DNA from: Massilia oculi
Lineage (GTDB): Bacteria > Pseudomonadota > Gammaproteobacteria > Burkholderiales > Burkholderiaceae_D
Assembly (NCBI RefSeq): GCF_003143515.1
Contig: NZ_CP029343.1
Span: 1,426,001-1,490,000, forward strand
Reading direction: 5' to 3'
DNA length: 64,000 bases
In this document: in pieces, positions 1 to 8,778 of the stretch
Numbering within the stretch: position 1 is the stretch's first letter
Layout of the letters: each line of letters begins with the position of its first letter
Notes under the pieces: generated by a model
Databases searched by the model: none
What the model saw: the letters and a program-made list of their open reading frames with translations, nothing else
Told to the model about the DNA's origin: nothing
Made by a program: the position numbers and the translations under genes

Positions 1-170
1 ACAAGCCGTCCGACCAGAACCCGGTGCACGTGCCGTTCCAGAACCAGTTCAAGCAGGTGTTCGCCATCCTCAAGGGCCTGGGTTCGGCCAAGCCGAGCGA
101 CCACTTCACGGTGGACCTGAAAGGCAAGAAGGTCAGCAACGCCAGCAATAATGGCCTGAGCTTCAACTGA
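1..170 (+). CDS. 3' end of an unrecognised protein (partial)
   Basis: Reading from base 3, the last 55 codons of a protein run in frame to TGA at 168-170; the rest lies outside the window. The visible part is hydrophilic and ends in an Asn/Ser-rich tail (SNASNNGLSFN). I do not recognise the family. One stretch, PSDQNPVHVPF, resembles a segment of the dipeptidase at 28977-30518, but it sits at the opposite end of the protein, so I give it no weight. A strong terminator follows 27 bp after the stop, which supports this being a real gene end. Confidence 0.6.
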   Translation, partial: KPSDQNPVHVPFQNQFKQVFAILKGLGSAKPSDHFTVDLKGKKVSNASNNGLSFN

Positions 171-197
171 TCGCCGCTGGCCACCAGCCAGCCCGAA

Positions 198-232
198 GGC
201 GCCGCGGCCCATGGTCGCGGCGCCTTTTTTTT
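198..232 (+). terminator. Rho-independent terminator after the partial gene
   Basis: A 12-bp GC-rich stem (GGCGCCGCGGCC pairing with GGTCGCGGCGCC, one G-U pair) with a 3-base CAT loop is followed directly by eight Ts. It sits between the stop at 170 and the histidine kinase start at 380, so it separates the two transcription units. Confidence 0.9.
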
Positions 233-379
233 CCATCCGCAGCCTCATCTCCAGACGTCTTGTTTTTTTGTAAAACCTAGTAAACCTGATAGCTCCTGTC
301 TCGTCAGACATTGCTTAGCGTACGTAGGTATTGACGCCGGGCGCGACCACGCGCCGCGCAGCATTTTCGAGACCACCGC

Positions 380-2233
380 ATGCCTCCAGATCGTCCTACC
401 GGAATGTTCGCGCCGGCGACCCTTGCGACCGGGTTGCTGCTGTCGCTGGCATTCGGCGCCGGCGCCTGGTTCGCCACGTCCGAGGCGATCGAGAGCGATG
501 CCCACGCGCGCTTTCGCAGCATGGCGCGCGCCTCCCAGTACATGATCGACGCCCGCATCAAGAGCTACAGCGACGTGTTGCGCGGCGCCGCCGGACTGTT
601 CCGCGCCGCGCCCGACACCTCGGCCGACCAGTTCCGCCAGTACGTGCAGCAGCTGGACATCAAGCGCAACTTCCCGGGCATCGAAGTCATCAATTACGCG
701 CGCGCCGTCCACACGCCAGGCCTGGCGGCGCTGAACGAGGAACTGCGTGGACGCCTCGCGCGGCGCGGCGTGCACCACTACCAGCCGCTGGTGGCCCAGC
801 CCGACCGCAATACGTATACGGTGCTGGTCTATATCGAACCCCTGCTCCCGCTCTCGCTCACCAAGCTTGGCATGGACCTGGAGGCACGCGGCGCGACCCG
901 GCGCGTGCTGGCCAGCGCGCGCGATTCCGGCTTGCCGAGCGCCTCGGGCACCCGCATCGAGCTGTTTTCGGGGCCCAACCAGAATGGCCTGGCGCTGCGC
1001 CTGCCGGTGTACCGCAGCGACATGCCGACCGACACGGTGGAGGGACGGCGCCTGGCCTATATCGGTTCGGTCGGCATCGGTTTCGGCGTGGCGCGCCTGG
1101 TGGGCGGGGTGCTCGACGAGTTCCCGATCCGGGGCGCGCGCCTGATCCTGACCGAGCTGACCGCGGTGACGCCCGAGCCCGGCGAGACGCCGCCACGCGC
1201 CATGCTGTACGACAGCCTGGCCAGCCCCGAGCGCCCCGCCCCGGCGCCGCCGCCGGACGACAACAGCGTGTTCGCGACCAGCCTGCCGATCGAATTCAAC
1301 CAGCGCATCTGGCGCGCCGACTTCAGCGTCCCGAAGTCGGTGCTGTACACGCGCTTCGACATGTACTACCCCTGGCTGGCCGCGTTCGCCGCCGGCATCA
1401 GCACCGCCCTGCTCTACGCGGTGTTCCAGATCCTGGCCTCGTCGCGCCGCAACGCCCTGCGCATGGCCGAGGAAATGACGCGCGAACTGCGCGCCAGCCA
1501 GGCCAAGCTGCAGGCCAGCCACGAAAAACTGCGCCTGCTGGCGGCGCACGCCGAGCAGATCAAGGAAGGCGAGCGCAAGCGCATCGCGCGCGAGATCCAT
1601 GACGACCTGGCGCAGAACCTGCTGGCGCTGAAGATCGAGGCCGAGTTCCTGGCCAACCGCACCCGCGGTGGCCACCGGCGCCTGCACGCGCGCGCCGACG
1701 CCACCGTGCGCCAGATCGACGTCACCATCCGCAGCGTGCGCCAGATCATCAACGACCTGCGCCCCAATGTGCTGGACCTGGGCCTGTCGGCGGCGGTGGA
1801 CTGGCAGGTGGCCGATTTCGCGCGCCGCACCGGCATCGAGTGCGAACTGGTCGACGACGACGGCGAGCATCGCATCGACGACCACAGCGCCACCGCCTTC
1901 TTCCGCATCCTGCAGGAGTCGCTCAACAACGTGGCGCGTCATGCGCGCGCGACCAGGATCAGGATCGCCCTGCAGCAGCAGGCCGACATGCTGACCATGA
2001 CGATCCGCGACAACGGCGTCGGCATGCAGCCGGGAAGCCGCAACCGCCACGGCTCGTTCGGCCTGGTCGGGATCGAGGAGCGGGTTGGCATCCTCGGCGG
2101 CTCGTTCTCCATCAGCAGCGGCCTCGACGCCGGCACCACGGTGGTGGTGTCGATTCCGGTCACGCCCATGTTCGGCAGCGACGACGATGCGATGTACCGG
2201 GGGACGCGGGCGACGGTGGCCGCGGCCGCCTGA
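380..2233 (+). CDS. CHASE-domain sensor histidine kinase (HisKA_3 type)
   Basis: Membrane-bound sensor kinase of the NarX/DegS-like class, 617 residues. A transmembrane segment at about 11-32 is followed by a periplasmic CHASE-like domain at about 60-300 (NFPGIEVINYARAV is typical). A second membrane segment lies at about 332-352, then a short coiled coil. The HisKA_3 dimerisation domain carries the phospho-acceptor His407 in the motif REIHDDLAQN. A C-terminal HATPase_c domain shows the N box (LQESLNNVARHARA) and G boxes (DNGVGM and GSFGLVGIEERV). CHASE domains usually sense small extracellular ligands, but the ligand here is unknown. No response regulator lies beside it, so its partner is encoded elsewhere. 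The start is the first ATG of the open frame and is followed by the first membrane helix. Confidence 0.9.
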   Translation: MPPDRPTGMFAPATLATGLLLSLAFGAGAWFATSEAIESDAHARFRSMARASQYMIDARIKSYSDVLRGAAGLFRAAPDTSADQFRQYVQQLDIKRNFPGIEVINYARAVHTPGLAALNEELRGRLARRGVHHYQPLVAQPDRNTYTVLVYIEPLLPLSLTKLGMDLEARGATRRVLASARDSGLPSASGTRIELFSGPNQNGLALRLPVYRSDMPTDTVEGRRLAYIGSVGIGFGVARLVGGVLDEFPIRGARLILTELTAVTPEPGETPPRAMLYDSLASPERPAPAPPPDDNSVFATSLPIEFNQRIWRADFSVPKSVLYTRFDMYYPWLAAFAAGISTALLYAVFQILASSRRNALRMAEEMTRELRASQAKLQASHEKLRLLAAHAEQIKEGERKRIAREIHDDLAQNLLALKIEAEFLANRTRGGHRRLHARADATVRQIDVTIRSVRQIINDLRPNVLDLGLSAAVDWQVADFARRTGIECELVDDDGEHRIDDHSATAFFRILQESLNNVARHARATRIRIALQQQADMLTMTIRDNGVGMQPGSRNRHGSFGLVGIEERVGILGGSFSISSGLDAGTTVVVSIPVTPMFGSDDDAMYRGTRATVAAAA

Positions 2234-2481
2234 CGACACACGATGTCATTGCGCTATGTTGTAACAGATTCCGTTATTGCAGCCAAAGTTTGAGCAAGCT
2301 CAACAGTTGCAATGAGCATCCGCATGACAATTTTTATCACTGTCACGGGTCAAGACGGACGCGACAGAAGCAGTATCCGCCAGAAGGCCATGACGCAAGC
2401 CAGTACCTCCAGCGTCAATCGCACGACTGCCATGCCAAACAGGGATAACGCAGCGCCATTCAATCTAACGAGGTGATAACG
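2234..2481. other. intergenic stretch with one short palindrome
   Basis: This 248-bp, less GC-rich gap between the histidine kinase and the repeat protein contains a perfect 14-bp palindrome TTGAGCAAGCTCAA at 2290-2303, a possible regulator site. No convincing gene or terminator was seen. The next gene has a good ribosome binding site, ACGAGG at 2468-2473. Confidence 0.4.
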
Positions 2482-3153
2482 ATGTCGATCAATACCGAAT
2501 TCTCCGTGTTCGAAGCGCTTGACCTGACACCTATCAAAATGAAACTGATGCATGCGGAATCGGGCGAAGGCTGGTCCGAACGTCGTGCCAACGCGGTCGA
2601 GGCCGAGTACCGGCGCTTCTTGTTCCTGATGAAAAAATACCCGGACGACGGCGCTTCGCCGACGGTCGATGTCGACACGTTCTGGCACTACCACATCCTC
2701 GACACGATGAAGTACGCACGCGACTGCGAAGCGACCTTCGGCTTCTTCCTCCATCACTACCCCTACGTCGGGATGGGCGCCGGCGCCGATGATGGCGAAC
2801 GCGAACGCGCCGGCGAGCGCATGCGTGAAATCTATGAAGGCGAATTCGGCGTGGTCATCAAGGGCGATGCGGCGTGGTGCGCATTCCCGGGCAAGCAAGC
2901 CACCCAGGCCGGCGACACCGCATGGTGCGCCTTCCCGGGCAAGCATGCCGCCCAGGCTGGCGACACCGCATGGTGCGCATTCCCGGGCAAGCATGCCATC
3001 CAGGCCGGCGACACCGCATGGTGCGCAGCGCCGGGCAAGCAAGCCGCCCAGGCTGCTGACACTGCCTGGTGCGCAGCGCCGGGCAAGCAAGCTGCCAGGG
3101 CTGGCGACACTGCCTGGTGCGCCGCCCCGGGCAAGGCCGCACAAGCCGCCTGA
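2482..3153 (+). CDS. GRDP-like (WHxxHI domain) protein with six WCA(F/A)PGK repeats
   Basis: A 223-residue protein. Residues 1-125 resemble the glycine-rich-domain-containing protein (GRDP-like, DUF1399) fold: FLMKKYP, then VDTFWHYHILDTMKYARDCEATFGFFLHH, with conserved Trp/His/Asp positions. Its biochemical role is unknown. From residue 129 to the end the protein consists of six tandem units of 16 residues, consensus DTAWCAFPGKHAAQAG, the last one short. There is no signal peptide. I chose ATG 2482 over GTG 2473 because ACGAGG lies 8 bp before it and overlaps the GTG. The repeat region looks like a multi-copy peptide or a Cys-rich tail. I know of no assigned function, and no obvious peptide-modifying enzyme lies alongside. 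Confidence 0.75.
   Translation: MSINTEFSVFEALDLTPIKMKLMHAESGEGWSERRANAVEAEYRRFLFLMKKYPDDGASPTVDVDTFWHYHILDTMKYARDCEATFGFFLHHYPYVGMGAGADDGERERAGERMREIYEGEFGVVIKGDAAWCAFPGKQATQAGDTAWCAFPGKHAAQAGDTAWCAFPGKHAIQAGDTAWCAAPGKQAAQAADTAWCAAPGKQAARAGDTAWCAAPGKAAQAA
2866..3150 (+). repeat. 48-bp in-frame tandem repeat, six units
   Basis: Units start at 2866, 2914, 2962, 3010, 3058 and 3106. The last lacks one codon before the stop. Each encodes D(T/A)AWCA(F/A)PGK(Q/H)A plus a four- to five-residue linker. Units differ mainly at the F/A position (first three F, last three A) and in the linker, which suggests an early duplication of three followed by divergence. Confidence 0.95.
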
Positions 3154-3237
3154 CCTCCCGAGTCGACGTCAGCGTCAGCGTCAAGTCCAGGCCTCGCAGC
3201 CGGCATCGCGGTCCTGGCCGCCATGCCGGCTGTCGCT

Positions 3238-3510
3238 TCATACGGCGCCAGTCCTCATCGCCTCGCTCCCCTTCCTGATCATCAGCGCCCGCAATTCGCC
3301 GATGCTGAAATCGCTCTCCTCGTGCATGCGGATCAACAGCGTGGCACCGATCGGCAAGGTGTGGTGCCGGATCTTGCTGATCACGGGCGGCGCCACGTCG
3401 AGCAGCTGCGACAGGGCTGCGTCATTCTTCAGGCGCAGGCGGGAAATGATGGCGTCGAGGACCCGGTTGGGGTCGTACTCGGCGCCGGGCGGAAGGCGGC
3501 GGATCGGCAT
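3238..3510 (-). CDS. small helix-turn-helix DNA-binding protein
   Basis: A 90-residue protein. The central segment, AALSQLLDVAPPVISKIRHHTLPIGATLLIRMHE, has the spacing of a Cro/CI-like helix-turn-helix (helix 2 ALSQLLDV, recognition helix VISKIRHH). The N-terminus is short and basic and there is no effector domain. It is probably a transcription regulator. Its upstream region (3511-3660) is AT-rich and carries two dyads that could be its own operators. It is convergent with the repeat protein at 2482, with 84 bp between the stops. Target genes are unknown. Confidence 0.65.
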   Translation of the reverse strand: MPIRRLPPGAEYDPNRVLDAIISRLRLKNDAALSQLLDVAPPVISKIRHHTLPIGATLLIRMHEESDFSIGELRALMIRKGSEAMRTGAV

Positions 3511-3604
3511 GGCTCTTTAAGGAAAGTTATTAATTTTCTATTTAACGCGCTATGCCGCGAAAAATTAGCAAAAAGAGGCAAGCCATCAGCATTTATACGG
3601 CCAT

Positions 3605-3659
3605 TTTCGCGGGACGCGAAATTATACAGAGAGTCAATAAATAATGTTGACTATTCTGT
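3605..3659. promoter_or_regulatory. two dyad-symmetric sites upstream of the HTH gene
   Basis: In an AT-rich gap: TTTCGCG (3605-3611), three bases, CGCGAAA (3615-3621). Then an extended dyad with ACAGA and AGTCAA (3626-3637), nine bases, and TTGACT plus TCTGT (3647-3659). The positions fit operators for the divergent or nearby HTH protein. No protein binding is known, and the assignment is inference. Confidence 0.45.
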
Positions 3660-3679
3660 GAGCTGATCTCAAGGGGGCG

Positions 3680-4567
3680 TCATGAGGCCGGGCGCAGGCG
3701 CGCCAGCGTCGTGGCGACGTCGGGGTGGCGCAGGCGCACCCGCAGTTCGCGCCGCAGGCGCGTGTCGTCCAGCTGTCGCGATTCCGACATGAACGACAGC
3801 AGCATCGGCGACACCGCCGTTTGCAGTTCGGCGCGCGCCAGGCGCGGCGGGCGGTTCATGCCGAAGGCGTCGGCCACGGCATCGAAATAATCGGCCATCT
3901 TCATGCGCGTGCGGTCGAGCGCGTGCACCACGCGCCCGGGCCGTCCGCGCAGCAAAGCCGCCAGCACGATGCGCGCCAGGTCGTCGGCGTGCACGTGGCT
4001 GGTGTAGACGTCGTCCTCGGCGCGCAGCGCCGGCGTGCCCTGCTCCAGCCGGCGCAGCGGCAGGCGGTCGTCGGCATAGATGCCCGGCACGCGCAGGATG
4101 GCCAGCGACGCGCCGGTGGCCAGGGCCCAGGCGCGCAGCACGCGCTCGGCGTCCACGCGCCGCCGCGCGCGCGCATTGCGCGGCGCTACCCGTCGATGCT
4201 CATGGACCAGCGCGCCACCGCAATCGCCGTACACGCCGCTCGTGCTCACGTACACCATGCGTTCGACTTTCCCCAGCGCCGCCGCCAGGCGGCGCGTGCG
4301 CAGATCGTACTCGCCATCCGGCTGCGGCGGCGCCAGGTGCAGCACCCACGGCGCCAGCCGCCGCAGGCGCGCCAGGGTCGCGGGGCGGTCCAGGTCCGCC
4401 ACCACCGGCACCGCGCCCAGCGCGCGCAGCTCGGCGCGGCGCTCGGGCTGGCTGGTCAGGGCGAACACCCGGTATTTCGCGGCCAGCAGCGGCAGCAAAC
4501 GCATGCCGACGTCGCCGCAGCCGACGATGAGCAGGCGGGGACGGGCAAAGGAGGATCGGTCTGGCAT
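3680..4567 (-). CDS. NAD(P)-binding SDR/epimerase family protein (YeeZ-like)
   Basis: An extended short-chain dehydrogenase/epimerase fold of about 295 residues. The nucleotide-binding glycine motif LLIVGCGDVGMRLLP is at the N-terminus. VYVSTSGVYGDCGG is the usual substrate-loop strand of the family. The catalytic YxxxK is not clear, since the expected position reads ARARRRVDAERV. It belongs to the group containing E. coli YeeZ, whose reaction is unknown. I start it at ATG 4567 because the glycine motif then begins within about 15 residues; the longer open frame adds a low-quality N-terminus. It is divergent from the reductase at 4732. Confidence 0.7.
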   Translation of the reverse strand: MPDRSSFARPRLLIVGCGDVGMRLLPLLAAKYRVFALTSQPERRAELRALGAVPVVADLDRPATLARLRRLAPWVLHLAPPQPDGEYDLRTRRLAAALGKVERMVYVSTSGVYGDCGGALVHEHRRVAPRNARARRRVDAERVLRAWALATGASLAILRVPGIYADDRLPLRRLEQGTPALRAEDDVYTSHVHADDLARIVLAALLRGRPGRVVHALDRTRMKMADYFDAVADAFGMNRPPRLARAELQTAVSPMLLSFMSESRQLDDTRLRRELRVRLRHPDVATTLARLRPAS

Positions 4568-4731
4568 GGGTTCGGACGCGGTGGAGGCGCGGCATGGAAG
4601 AATCGCGGCACTGTAGCACAGCGGCAGGGCCGCCGCCCGGCAAAAGCGGGGCCGGTGTAGAATAGCGCCCAGTTGCGACAAAACCGCCATTGGATCAACC
4701 ACTTGCGCTCGCGCGCCAACCCTTGAATCGC

Positions 4732-5760
4732 ATGACCTTCCAGATCACCGTCCAGCCCAGCGGCAGCCAGTTTACTTGCGAAGCCGATGAAACCGTCCTT
4801 TCCGCGGCCATCCGCGCCGGCATCGGCCTGCCCTATGGCTGCAAGAACGGCGCCTGCGGCTCGTGCAAGGGCAAGGTGCTCGATGGCGCGGTGGAGCACA
4901 AGCCGCACCAGCAGCGCGCGCTGTCCGACATCGAAAAGACCGGCGGCATGTCGCTGTTCTGCTGCGCCGTGCCGGGCAGCGACCTGGTGATCGAGGCGCG
5001 CGAAGTGGGCGGCAGCTCGGACTACCCGCTGCGCAAGATGCCGACCCGGATCGCCGCCATCCGCCGCGCCGCGCCCGACGTCGCGATCGTCAACCTGCAG
5101 CTGCCGGCCAACGAGCTGCTGGCGTACCGCGCGGGCCAGTACATCGAATTCCTGCTCAAGGACGGCAAGCGCCGCGCCTACTCGATCGCCAATGCGCCGT
5201 CGTTCGAAGGCCCGCTCGAGCTGCACATCCGGCACCTGCCGGGCGGCCTGTTCACCGACCACGTGTTCGGCGCCATGAAGGAGCGCGACATCCTGCGCTT
5301 CGAGGGTCCGCTCGGCACCTTCTTCCTGCGCGAAGAATCCGACAAGCCGATCGTGCTGCTGGCCTCGGGCACCGGCTTCGCCCCGGTCAAGGCCCTGGTC
5401 GAGCACCTGATGCACCTGAAGTCGACCCGTCCGGTGCGCCTGTACTGGGGCGGCCGCCGCCCGCAAGACCTGTATATGGACGAGCTGTGCCGCGCCTGGG
5501 AAACCACGCTGCCCGACTTCACCTACGTGCCGGTGATTTCAGACGCGCTGCCCGAGGATGCCTGGACCGGCCGCACCGGCTTCGTGCACGCGGCGGTCAT
5601 GCAGGACATCATCGATCTGTCGGGACACCAGGTGTACGCCTGTGGCGCCCCGATCATGGTCGATTCGGCGCGCCGCGACTACACCGCTCTGTGCGGCCTG
5701 CCGGAAGACGAGTTCTTCGCCGATTCGTTCACCACCGAAGCGGACCTGGCGGGCGGTTGA
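4732..5760 (+). CDS. [2Fe-2S] ferredoxin/flavin reductase (CDP-6-deoxy-delta-3,4-glucoseen reductase family)
   Basis: A 342-residue electron-transfer flavoprotein. An N-terminal plant-type ferredoxin domain has the cluster cysteines CKNGACGSC and a fourth Cys in the FCCAV segment. An FAD-binding domain (RAYSIANAPS) and an NAD(P)H-binding domain (ASGTGFAPVKAL, VYACGAPIMV) follow. The domain order is ferredoxin-FAD-NAD, as in AscD and in phenol/toluene monooxygenase reductases. Database entries usually carry the AscD name, but no dideoxysugar genes are nearby, so its partner oxygenase or acceptor is unknown. ATG 4732 was chosen because the ferredoxin fold starts at once (MTFQITVQPSG); an upstream TTG adds 14 poorly conserved residues. 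Confidence 0.85.
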   Translation: MTFQITVQPSGSQFTCEADETVLSAAIRAGIGLPYGCKNGACGSCKGKVLDGAVEHKPHQQRALSDIEKTGGMSLFCCAVPGSDLVIEAREVGGSSDYPLRKMPTRIAAIRRAAPDVAIVNLQLPANELLAYRAGQYIEFLLKDGKRRAYSIANAPSFEGPLELHIRHLPGGLFTDHVFGAMKERDILRFEGPLGTFFLREESDKPIVLLASGTGFAPVKALVEHLMHLKSTRPVRLYWGGRRPQDLYMDELCRAWETTLPDFTYVPVISDALPEDAWTGRTGFVHAAVMQDIIDLSGHQVYACGAPIMVDSARRDYTALCGLPEDEFFADSFTTEADLAGG

Positions 5761-5836
5761 TCCGCCGCTGGCGGCGCCGACGCGGCGCCGTATCTTCGGG
5801 CACAATGATGGGCTGTCCCGTCGCCCCGAACACGCC

Positions 5837-7084
5837 ATGTCCCTGCTGTCTCCCTCCGGCCGCCTCGGCGTCCTGCGCAACCGCAATCTCGCCTTCTATC
5901 TCTCGGCGCGCTTCCTCGCCACCTTCGCCGTCCAGATGCAGAGCGTGGCGATCGGCTGGCAGGTGTACCAGATCACCGGCAGCCTGTTCGACCTCGGACT
6001 GATCGGCCTGGCGCAGTTCGCGCCGTTCCTGCTGTTCATCCTGTGGGCCGGCCACGTGGCCGACCGCCATAACCGGCGCCTGATCGTCATGGCCTGCATG
6101 ACGGTGCAGCTGCTGTGCAGCGCGCTGCTGATCGCGTTTACCGCCAGCGGCAGCACGGTCGTGTGGCCGGTGTTCGCGATCCTGGTGGTGTTCGGCAGCG
6201 CACGCGCCTTCATGATGCCGGCCTCGCAGGCGGTGCTCAAGAACCTGGTGCCCGACCGCGAATTCGGCCAGGCCGTGGCGCTCGGCTCGTCGACCATGCA
6301 CGTGGCGATGATCCTGGGCCCGATCGTCGGCGGCCTGCTGTATGTGTTCGGTGCGCAGGTCGTGCACATGACCTCCGCCAGCCTGCTGGCGCTGGCGGTG
6401 CTCCTGATGACGAACACGCGCAGCATCGGGCAGATCATCAACAAGGCGCCGGTCAGCTGGCACACCCTGCTTGAGGGCCTGCGCTTCGTGCGCTCGCGCC
6501 CGATCGTGCTGGGCGCCATCTCGCTCGACCTGTTCGCGGTGCTGTTCGGCGGCGCCACCGCCCTGCTGCCGGCCTACGCCCACGACATCCTGGGCGCCGG
6601 GCCCACCGGCCTCGGCTTCCTGCGCACCGCGCCCGGCGTCGGCGCCGCCCTGTGCTCGATCACGCTCGCGATGTTCCCGATCACGCGCCGGGTCGGCGCC
6701 TGGATGTTCGGCGGTGTCGCACTGTACGGCGTGTGCGTGATCCTGCAAGGCCTGACCGACAGCTTCCCCGTCGCGCTGGCCGCCCTGTTCCTGCTCGGCG
6801 TGGGCGACATGGTCAGCGTCTACATCCGCCACCTGCTGGTGCAGTACGAGACCCCGGACGAGATCCGCGGCCGGGTCAGCGCGGTAAACTCGGTGTTCAT
6901 CGGCGCCTCGAACGAGCTGGGCGAATTCGAATCCGGCGTCACCGCCGGCTGGCTGGGCCTGACGCGCGCCATCCTGTTGGGCGGCATCGCCACGCTGGTG
7001 GTCACCGGTCTGTGGGCGGTGCTGTTCCCGGTGTTGTCCAGGATGGACCGCTTCCCGCACCACGACAAGGAGCGCGGGAGCTGA
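5837..7084 (+). CDS. MFS exporter (EntS/DHA3-like)
   Basis: An inner-membrane transporter of 415 residues with about 12 hydrophobic helices. It has the MFS loop 2-3 signature GHVADRHNRR and the sequence QVYQITGSLFDLGLIGLAQF typical of the EntS/DHA3 (siderophore or drug exporter) group. The substrate cannot be read from sequence. It lies 76 bp after the ferredoxin-type reductase, so the two may be co-transcribed. The stop is only 5 bp from the convergent chemoreceptor stop and no terminator is visible between them. Confidence 0.85.
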   Translation: MSLLSPSGRLGVLRNRNLAFYLSARFLATFAVQMQSVAIGWQVYQITGSLFDLGLIGLAQFAPFLLFILWAGHVADRHNRRLIVMACMTVQLLCSALLIAFTASGSTVVWPVFAILVVFGSARAFMMPASQAVLKNLVPDREFGQAVALGSSTMHVAMILGPIVGGLLYVFGAQVVHMTSASLLALAVLLMTNTRSIGQIINKAPVSWHTLLEGLRFVRSRPIVLGAISLDLFAVLFGGATALLPAYAHDILGAGPTGLGFLRTAPGVGAALCSITLAMFPITRRVGAWMFGGVALYGVCVILQGLTDSFPVALAALFLLGVGDMVSVYIRHLLVQYETPDEIRGRVSAVNSVFIGASNELGEFESGVTAGWLGLTRAILLGGIATLVVTGLWAVLFPVLSRMDRFPHHDKERGS

Positions 7085-7089
7085 GCACT

Positions 7090-8718
7090 TCAGGCGACCG
7101 CCAGCGCCCGCTGCCGCGATGCCGGCGCCGGCGCCGCCGCCGCCGGACGGGCCGCGCCGGCATTGCGCTGGCCGGCGCCCAGGTTGAACACGCTGACCGT
7201 CTCGGCCAGGCGCGCCGACTGTTCCTTCAGCGACTGGGCAGCCGCCGCCGCTTCCTCGACCAGGGCCGCGTTCTGCTGGGTCACCGCATCCATCTCGGTG
7301 ACCGCGTGGTTGATCTGCTCGATGCCGTTTTCCTGCTCCTGGCTGGCGACCGTGATCTCGCCCATGATGTCGGTGACGCGCTTGACGCTCACCACGATCT
7401 CGTCCATCGTCGCGCCGGCCTGGGTCACCAGGCGGCTGCCTTCGTCGACCTTGGTCACCGAGTCGTCGATCAGGGTCTTGATTTCCTTGGCCGCGCTGGC
7501 CGAACGATGGGCCAGGTTGCGCACCTCGCTCGCCACCACGGCGAAGCCGCGGCCCTGCTCGCCGGCGCGCGCCGCTTCCACCGCCGCATTCAGCGCCAGG
7601 ATATTGGTCTGGAAGGCGATGCCGTCGATCACCGAGATGATGTCGACGATCTTGCTGGCCGACGCATGGATGGCGCCCATGGTCTCGACCACGCTTGATA
7701 CCACGGCGCCGCCGCGGGTGGCGACGTCGGAGGCCGAGCGCGCGAGGCCGTTGGCCTGGCGTGCGTGTTCGGCATTCTGCTTGACGGTCGAGGTCAGTTC
7801 TTCCATCGACGAGGCGGTTTCTTCCAGCGAGCTGGCCTGCTGCTCGGTGCGGCTCGACAGGTCGAGGTTGCCCACCGCGATCTCGTCCGACGCGGTGGCG
7901 ATGGTGTCGGTGCCTTCGCGCACCTGGCTGACGATGTCGCGCAGGTTCGTGTTCATGTCCTTCAGCGCGCCCAGCAGCTGGCCGGTTTCATCCAGCGAGG
8001 TGACCTCGATGTGGCTGGAGAGATCACCGGCGGCGACGGTGCGCGCGACTTCCACGGCCCGGTTCAGCGGGCGGGTGATCGAGCGGGTAATCAGCCAGGC
8101 GATGGCGACCGCCGCAACCAGGGCGATGCCGCCGACGGTGAACATCAACACGCGCGCCTGCGCATAGGCGTCGCGTCCACGCGCCTGGTCTTCATGATTG
8201 CGCGTGCTTTGCAGGGTGATGATGTCGTCGATCGAGGTGGTCCAGCCGCGCATCGCTGGCACGAACTCTTCACGCAGGAAATCCCGGCCAGCCTCGAGGT
8301 CGTTTTGCCGCGCCAGCGCTTCGCCCTTGGCGATCAGCGGCAGCACCTTGGCGGCGGCCGCGGCGGTATTGGCGAGCTGGGCCCTGCCTTCGTCGGAACC
8401 GATCGATCCGTCCAGCGCTTTGGCCCCGGCCTCATAGGCTTCGCGCGCCTTGGCGATCGCAGTCGACTGTTCCTGCATCTGGGCCTGGTCGGAAATGATC
8501 GTGATGTCGCGCACGGCGATCGAGATCCGGCGCAGGTTGTCGCGCATGGTGCTGGCGGCGTCGATACGCGCGTTGTTCACCTCGACGACCTTGACCAGCA
8601 AATCGTTCATGGCGCTCAGTTTCTGTACGCCGGTTGCCAGCACCACGGCCAGCAGCACAAGTACCAGGCCGAAGGCGAGCGCCAGGCGCTGGCCGATTTT
8701 CAGTTGCTTCAATTGCAT
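7090..8718 (-). CDS. methyl-accepting chemotaxis protein (Tar-like)
   Basis: A membrane chemoreceptor of 542 residues. TM1 is at about 10-31, followed by a four-helix-bundle periplasmic domain with the usual start [13 protein letters not shown]2 is at about 190-210 ([19 protein letters not shown]), then a HAMP domain and a long cytoplasmic coiled coil. The hairpin tip is [27 protein letters not shown], which contacts CheA and CheW. Methylation-type segments ([17 protein letters not shown]) are present. The ligand is unknown. It lacks the C-terminal CheR-binding pentapeptide seen in the receptor at 60770. A FliA-type promoter lies upstream. Confidence 0.95.
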   Translation of the reverse strand: MQLKQLKIGQRLALAFGLVLVLLAVVLATGVQKLSAMNDLLVKVVEVNNARIDAASTMRDNLRRISIAVRDITIISDQAQMQEQSTAIAKAREAYEAGAKALDGSIGSDEGRAQLANTAAAAAKVLPLIAKGEALARQNDLEAGRDFLREEFVPAMRGWTTSIDDIITLQSTRNHEDQARGRDAYAQARVLMFTVGGIALVAAVAIAWLITRSITRPLNRAVEVARTVAAGDLSSHIEVTSLDETGQLLGALKDMNTNLRDIVSQVREGTDTIATASDEIAVGNLDLSSRTEQQASSLEETASSMEELTSTVKQNAEHARQANGLARSASDVATRGGAVVSSVVETMGAIHASASKIVDIISVIDGIAFQTNILALNAAVEAARAGEQGRGFAVVASEVRNLAHRSASAAKEIKTLIDDSVTKVDEGSRLVTQAGATMDEIVVSVKRVTDIMGEITVASQEQENGIEQINHAVTEMDAVTQQNAALVEEAAAAAQSLKEQSARLAETVSVFNLGAGQRNAGAARPAAAAPAPASRQRALAVA

Positions 8719-8778
8719 CTTGTTATTCCAGTTCCTGTCATTGCATCGGCCGTGTACCGCCCGGACGTCAGCGTGTTT

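Noticed and set aside
1..170. PSDQNPVHVPF similarity of the first partial gene to PSDKNPVHIAF of the dipeptidase at 28977-30518
   Set aside because: The segment is near the C-terminus here and near the N-terminus there, and the flanks do not match, so common origin is unlikely.
245..2239. Long open frames antisense to genes, for example 664 codons opposite the histidine kinase and 1017 codons opposite the dehydratase region
   Set aside because: They arise from third-position GC bias, contain Arg/Ala/His-rich low-complexity sequence, no domain motifs and no ribosome sites.
2482..3510. Calling the WCA repeat protein a definite RiPP precursor
   Set aside because: There is no leader peptide, no modifying enzyme and a large N-terminal domain; it stays a hypothesis in the findings.
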